NCBI RefSeq assembly: GCF_001632365.1
Contig: NW_024468593.1
Span: forward strand, 1-64,000
Reading direction: 5' to 3'
DNA from: Laetiporus sulphureus 93-53
Lineage: Eukaryota > Basidiomycota > Agaricomycetes > Polyporales > Laetiporaceae
DNA length: 64,000 nucleotides
Shown here: positions 60,731 through 64,000 of the stretch, one piece after another
Layout: the number at the start of each line of letters is the position of its first letter
How positions within the stretch are numbered: the stretch's first letter is position 1
Notes under the pieces: generated by a model
What the model saw: the letters and a program-made list of their open reading frames with translations, nothing else
Databases searched by the model: none
What the model was told of the DNA's origin: nothing
Translations under genes and position numbers: made by a program

Positions 60731-61507
60731 GTTTCGTCATCCCATCATATGATGTTATGTGGTTTGTCATCAGAATTAGATGAGAGAGATATGCACATAT
60801 GTAATTGCTCTATCCACGAAGCTCGGCGAATGTACGGAGCGAGCGAATCATTATTCCATTCTGAGGGGGGTTGATTTACAAGACAACAGAGGAGCTGGAG
60901 AGGGCCACTCTGGTATCGCATGGAGGAAGCCATTAACATTAATGTACATCTCTATGTTCAGCCACCCGCGCGCTTGCGTGCATGGGCGCCAGCCTCAGTC
61001 AGCCACAGACTTGTCTCCCCCTAGGCAGACCTATAAATATTGTTTTCAGTGCGGGGAGGACAGGAGATATAAAGGTGTGCTTCACGCCATTTCGAACCCG
61101 TGTGGCCTCGTTATGGAAATGCCGAATGTGCGTGCCCCACTGTGAGGGTGGGATTTTGAAACAGACTAGCCACAGACGCGTTGTGCTGAGCCACATCTGT
61201 CGTGTCACGTTCCATCGCGGCGAAGCTTGTTAGTCGCCATATTCGACCTGTCCACGTCCGGCGATATGCATGTGGTGTCGTGCTCATTTTTGATCATCCA
61301 CCGGCTCATCCGAGTGCTCGATGTGCATTGTCAAGCACAGCCATAGTCTCCCCGATTCGGAACGCGGATAATGGGCGTTTCCCCGGAGAGCCTGCTCCGG
61401 AGCTACGGTTCGCATAGCGCGGACATCCGCATCCTTTCCTTATATTTATACCCCCACTTCTTGTTGCACTACGCGCCTTGGTTGCATTCACTTTTGGGCT
61501 CTCACTA
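60731..61507. other. Intergenic region with a TATA box for the downstream gene
   Basis: No gene was found. A TATATTTATA run at 61441-61450 lies 58 bp upstream of the next start codon (61508) and is a good TATA box. Confidence 0.5.
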
Positions 61508-62862
61508 TGGTCTTCACTTTGACTGCGGCATCCGTGGTTTCGATCGTGATCGAAGGCATCTTGTATGGTGAGCAGCACCGCTTTCAGGTTTCAAGCTCGC
61601 TGACTGACGACAGGATCACGTTGTAGGTCACTCTTGTGTACTGTTTGGAACTACCGTTTGGGCGCTGGTGTACAGGCGGTCCCGGACGCAGATCAATCGT
61701 TTGATGGCTGCAGCCACACTTTTGCTCTTTATCCTGAGTACGATGGTAAGTGCTGCAACGTCCGACAAGCAAATCCATTTATACATTTGCTGCAGCACAT
61801 CGTAGCGGATGCAAGACGCCTCTATGTGGGGATCGTGTTGTCTAAAGACGCTGAGCGGTATTTCCAGGATCTCGAGACTGAGATGTGGAAGAACAGTGTG
61901 TATGGAGTAGAAACTCTTGTCGCCGACGCTGTTCTCGTTCGTATCCTCTTTCAATATTCCTGCACACTGTGAATATGCGGTGAATCTCACTTTGTTGCCA
62001 GATTTATCGCTGCCACGCTGTGTGGCAGAGACTCTGGGTGATTGTGGTCCCTGTTCTCGGATGGTGCGGGATCGTGGGTGAGCTTTCTGCTCGAACTGGT
62101 CTATGCAGTATGATACGAGGTTTTTTTCCTTCAGTCACTGGAATTCGTTCCAGTTGGGCGATCGGACACATCAAGACGAACGCCAATGAAGTGTTCGACG
62201 ATCTGACGTTTCAGTGGGGACTCGCGTTTTACGCGACTGCTCTGGCGACAGATTTCCTTGCAACAGGTGCTCTCGCACTTTTTATCTGGGGCACTCTCGA
62301 CCAGTATTGATGTAATCTGTAGGTCTCTTGGCGTACAAGCTGTGGCTAGCCATCCGCGCGGCGTCACGAATCGACGGTGGAGCGGTTCGGTGCCGGGGAA
62401 GCTCCTTGAAGTCTGCAATGCTTGTTGTTCTCGAATGCGGTGCGCTGTACTCGCTCTCCCTTCTCGTGACTATCATTGTCTACACGTTGTGGAGCAATTC
62501 CGTCTTCGTCATGATCGACGTGGTGAGCATCGAGTCTTCTCTACGCCAGGAGAAGTTAGATGATAAATTGTATACATGCGCAGGTTGGCCAAATCATTCC
62601 GATCACGTTTTACATCGTGATTATAAGGGCGACGATGGCGCGGGTCATGGAGGACCATCAGAGTCGGACCGTGTTGAGCGAAATCGTGTATGCGCCGCCG
62701 TCGTTAACAGAGACAGCTCAGTCAAAAGTCAGTGGACCGACCGGAGCACATCTCGTGCGATGGGGCGCGTGTGCGGGTGGGTCAAAGGAGGTGGGTGGCG
62801 TCGACGGGGAGGGGAAGGAAGGTCAAGTTTTGTGGGGGAGCGATTGCGGTATGCAGGTGTGA
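61508..62862 (+). CDS. Uncharacterised seven-transmembrane protein of the mushroom type
   Basis: It starts MVFTLTAASVVSIVIEGILY (61508), the first helix. After introns come SCVLFGTTVWALVYRRSRTQ, RLMAAATLLLFILSTMHIVA, YGVETLVADAVL, YRCHAVWQRLWVIVVPVLGW, FQWGLAFYATALATDFLATG, YKLWLAIRAA, SAMLVVLECGALYSLSLLVT and GQIIPITFYIVIIRATMARV, giving seven predicted helices. The tail is hydrophilic and ends at 62862. The pattern (YRCxxVW between helices, ESGALYS-like VLECGALYS in helix 6) is common in large families of unknown function in Agaricomycetes. I cannot assign a role. It lies beside the exporter, but whether it belongs to the pathway is unknown. Confidence 0.75.
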
Positions 62863-64000
62863 GATGTGCTGCGAGTCAGAGCGGGAGGGAACGGATGATA
62901 TGACGAGTCTTGGCGTGGCTTCAGACCCAGTTGAACAGAGGGTGCTCGTTCGACTTGCGATACCCGCCGAATGCAATTGAGTGCAGATGAGCTTGCATAT
63001 CGCAGATGAGAGTTTAATATTTAATGGTCTTGCATGATGCTTTCCGCGCTTAGTGAGTGCCACGAGCGTAGTATGTATCACAATAGCGAGTTCATCTGTA
63101 GTATCTTCATATCTCCGTCTATCTGCTCATGCTATTCATTCATAATGTATACACAAAGCATACTCCAGACCCATTGTCCGTCAGCGCATGAGTATACATG
63201 AAGGCCTCAGACATTTGAGAAATCAGCAAATCGTGGGTACCCAGGTTCGCTTCTGTTCAGCTAGGTGTCTAGGTGTCTAGATACTAGGCACCTGATGCTA
63301 TGATTGGAGCTCAACTAGAACATCTATTGTCCTCGACTCATTAAACGTCTCAACAGAGAGATACTGGCGCATGCCGGCATGTGAGTGACAGGTATCAATA
63401 GAGTACCCTCATCGCTGATTGTGGTTCCATCAGTTTTCTCTGAATATCGAAGACCCTGTGCTGTTACAATGACTACTGATAGATACTATCGAGCTGAGGT
63501 AGTGGTCAACTGATAGCATAGTCGTCACATCGAATCGATATACCTTGAAATCGCTTTCCTATCTTTTTCATGTGTGTATCCGCCTGCCGTTGCAAGAGAA
63601 GTACTGGCGGTACGGCCTGCTGTTTATAGCACATTAAACGCTATATCGCGGTTATGCTCCTTGACGAGCGCGGATGCATAAAAAGAGGCTCATCTATTCT
63701 AACTGCCAGAAGGTGTTATTCTGTGCAATGTCGTATGAAACGTGGATATGCCAGGCAAGGTTTGCGACAGAAGGCTCAAAGCATGTGCCTATATTCCAAA
63801 CGTGCTGGGTGCGGTTTCATAATTCTCACCTTGTTCAGTCGATCTTTGAAGTAATTGAATCTATCTCGAAGAAGCTTGATACTCTGCAAGATTGCATGAG
63901 CCCGCACCAGGTAAGAGCCAAATCATGTATGGCTGATCAGCGCGTTACCTTGCGCCACAGGCGCGATAGTGTGTGACATTCGCGTCTGGTCACATTGATT
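62863..64000. other. No recognised gene at the window end
   Basis: Short frames only, such as 63674-63976 (plus), which starts MHKKRLIYSNCQ and has no domain I know. The rest is unremarkable, moderately AT-rich intergenic DNA. Confidence 0.4.

Overview
This window is nuclear DNA of a filamentous basidiomycete, most likely an Agaricomycete. The genes are packed on both strands and cut by many short GT-AG introns (about 45-90 nt). They include a fungal sphingolipid C9-methyltransferase, RTA1-type membrane proteins, a secreted LysM protein, a mitochondrial complex I Fe-S factor, a degenerate Ty3/gypsy element and a 7-TM protein of a kind expanded in mushrooms. Exon junctions were inferred by hand from frames and splice sites, so gene spans are firmer than exact exon edges.

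Region 1 (1-13440) is repeat territory. A dead Ty3/gypsy retrotransposon (about 474-7075, minus strand) sits between two AT-rich blocks (1-473 and 7076-13440) that are almost free of CG dinucleotides. The larger block holds a 1-kb near-perfect palindrome (11345-12356) with CACTG/CAGTG ends and a TAGTACTA-rich core, plus two one-armed relatives.

Region 2 (13480-25976) is housekeeping: a CSC1/TMEM63-type channel, the mitochondrial release factor MRF1 and YIF1 on the minus strand; the sphingolipid methyltransferase (plus); a GTPBP-like protein without a GTPase domain (minus); and a UBC4/5-like E2 with an unusual C-terminal tail carrying SUMO-interaction-like motifs (plus).

Region 3 (25977-32817) has a gene-poor stretch and then a tandem segmental duplication of about 2.5 kb. 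Each unit carries an RTA1-family 7-TM gene with its own promoter region.

Region 4 (33028-45541) is housekeeping again: Utp22/NRAP (rRNA processing), IND1/NUBPL (complex I assembly), a two-LysM secreted protein, a C6orf136/DUF2358-like protein and ULA1/NAE1 (NEDD8 activation), the last with one exceptionally long intron.

Region 5 (46150-62862) is accessory. It begins with a sugar transporter broken by two stop codons. After a gene-free 3 kb comes a compact set: GGPP synthase, cytochrome P450, UbiA-type prenyltransferase/terpene cyclase and a DHA-type MFS exporter (51.5-60.7 kb), then a 7-TM protein. Together these look like a small diterpenoid (or prenylated-metabolite) pathway: precursor supply, cyclisation or prenyl transfer, oxidation and export. 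GGPP synthase with a UbiA-type enzyme recalls the Hericium erinacine (cyathane) cluster logic, where EriE is the GGPP synthase and EriG the UbiA-type cyclase. I consider this the most interesting system in the window.
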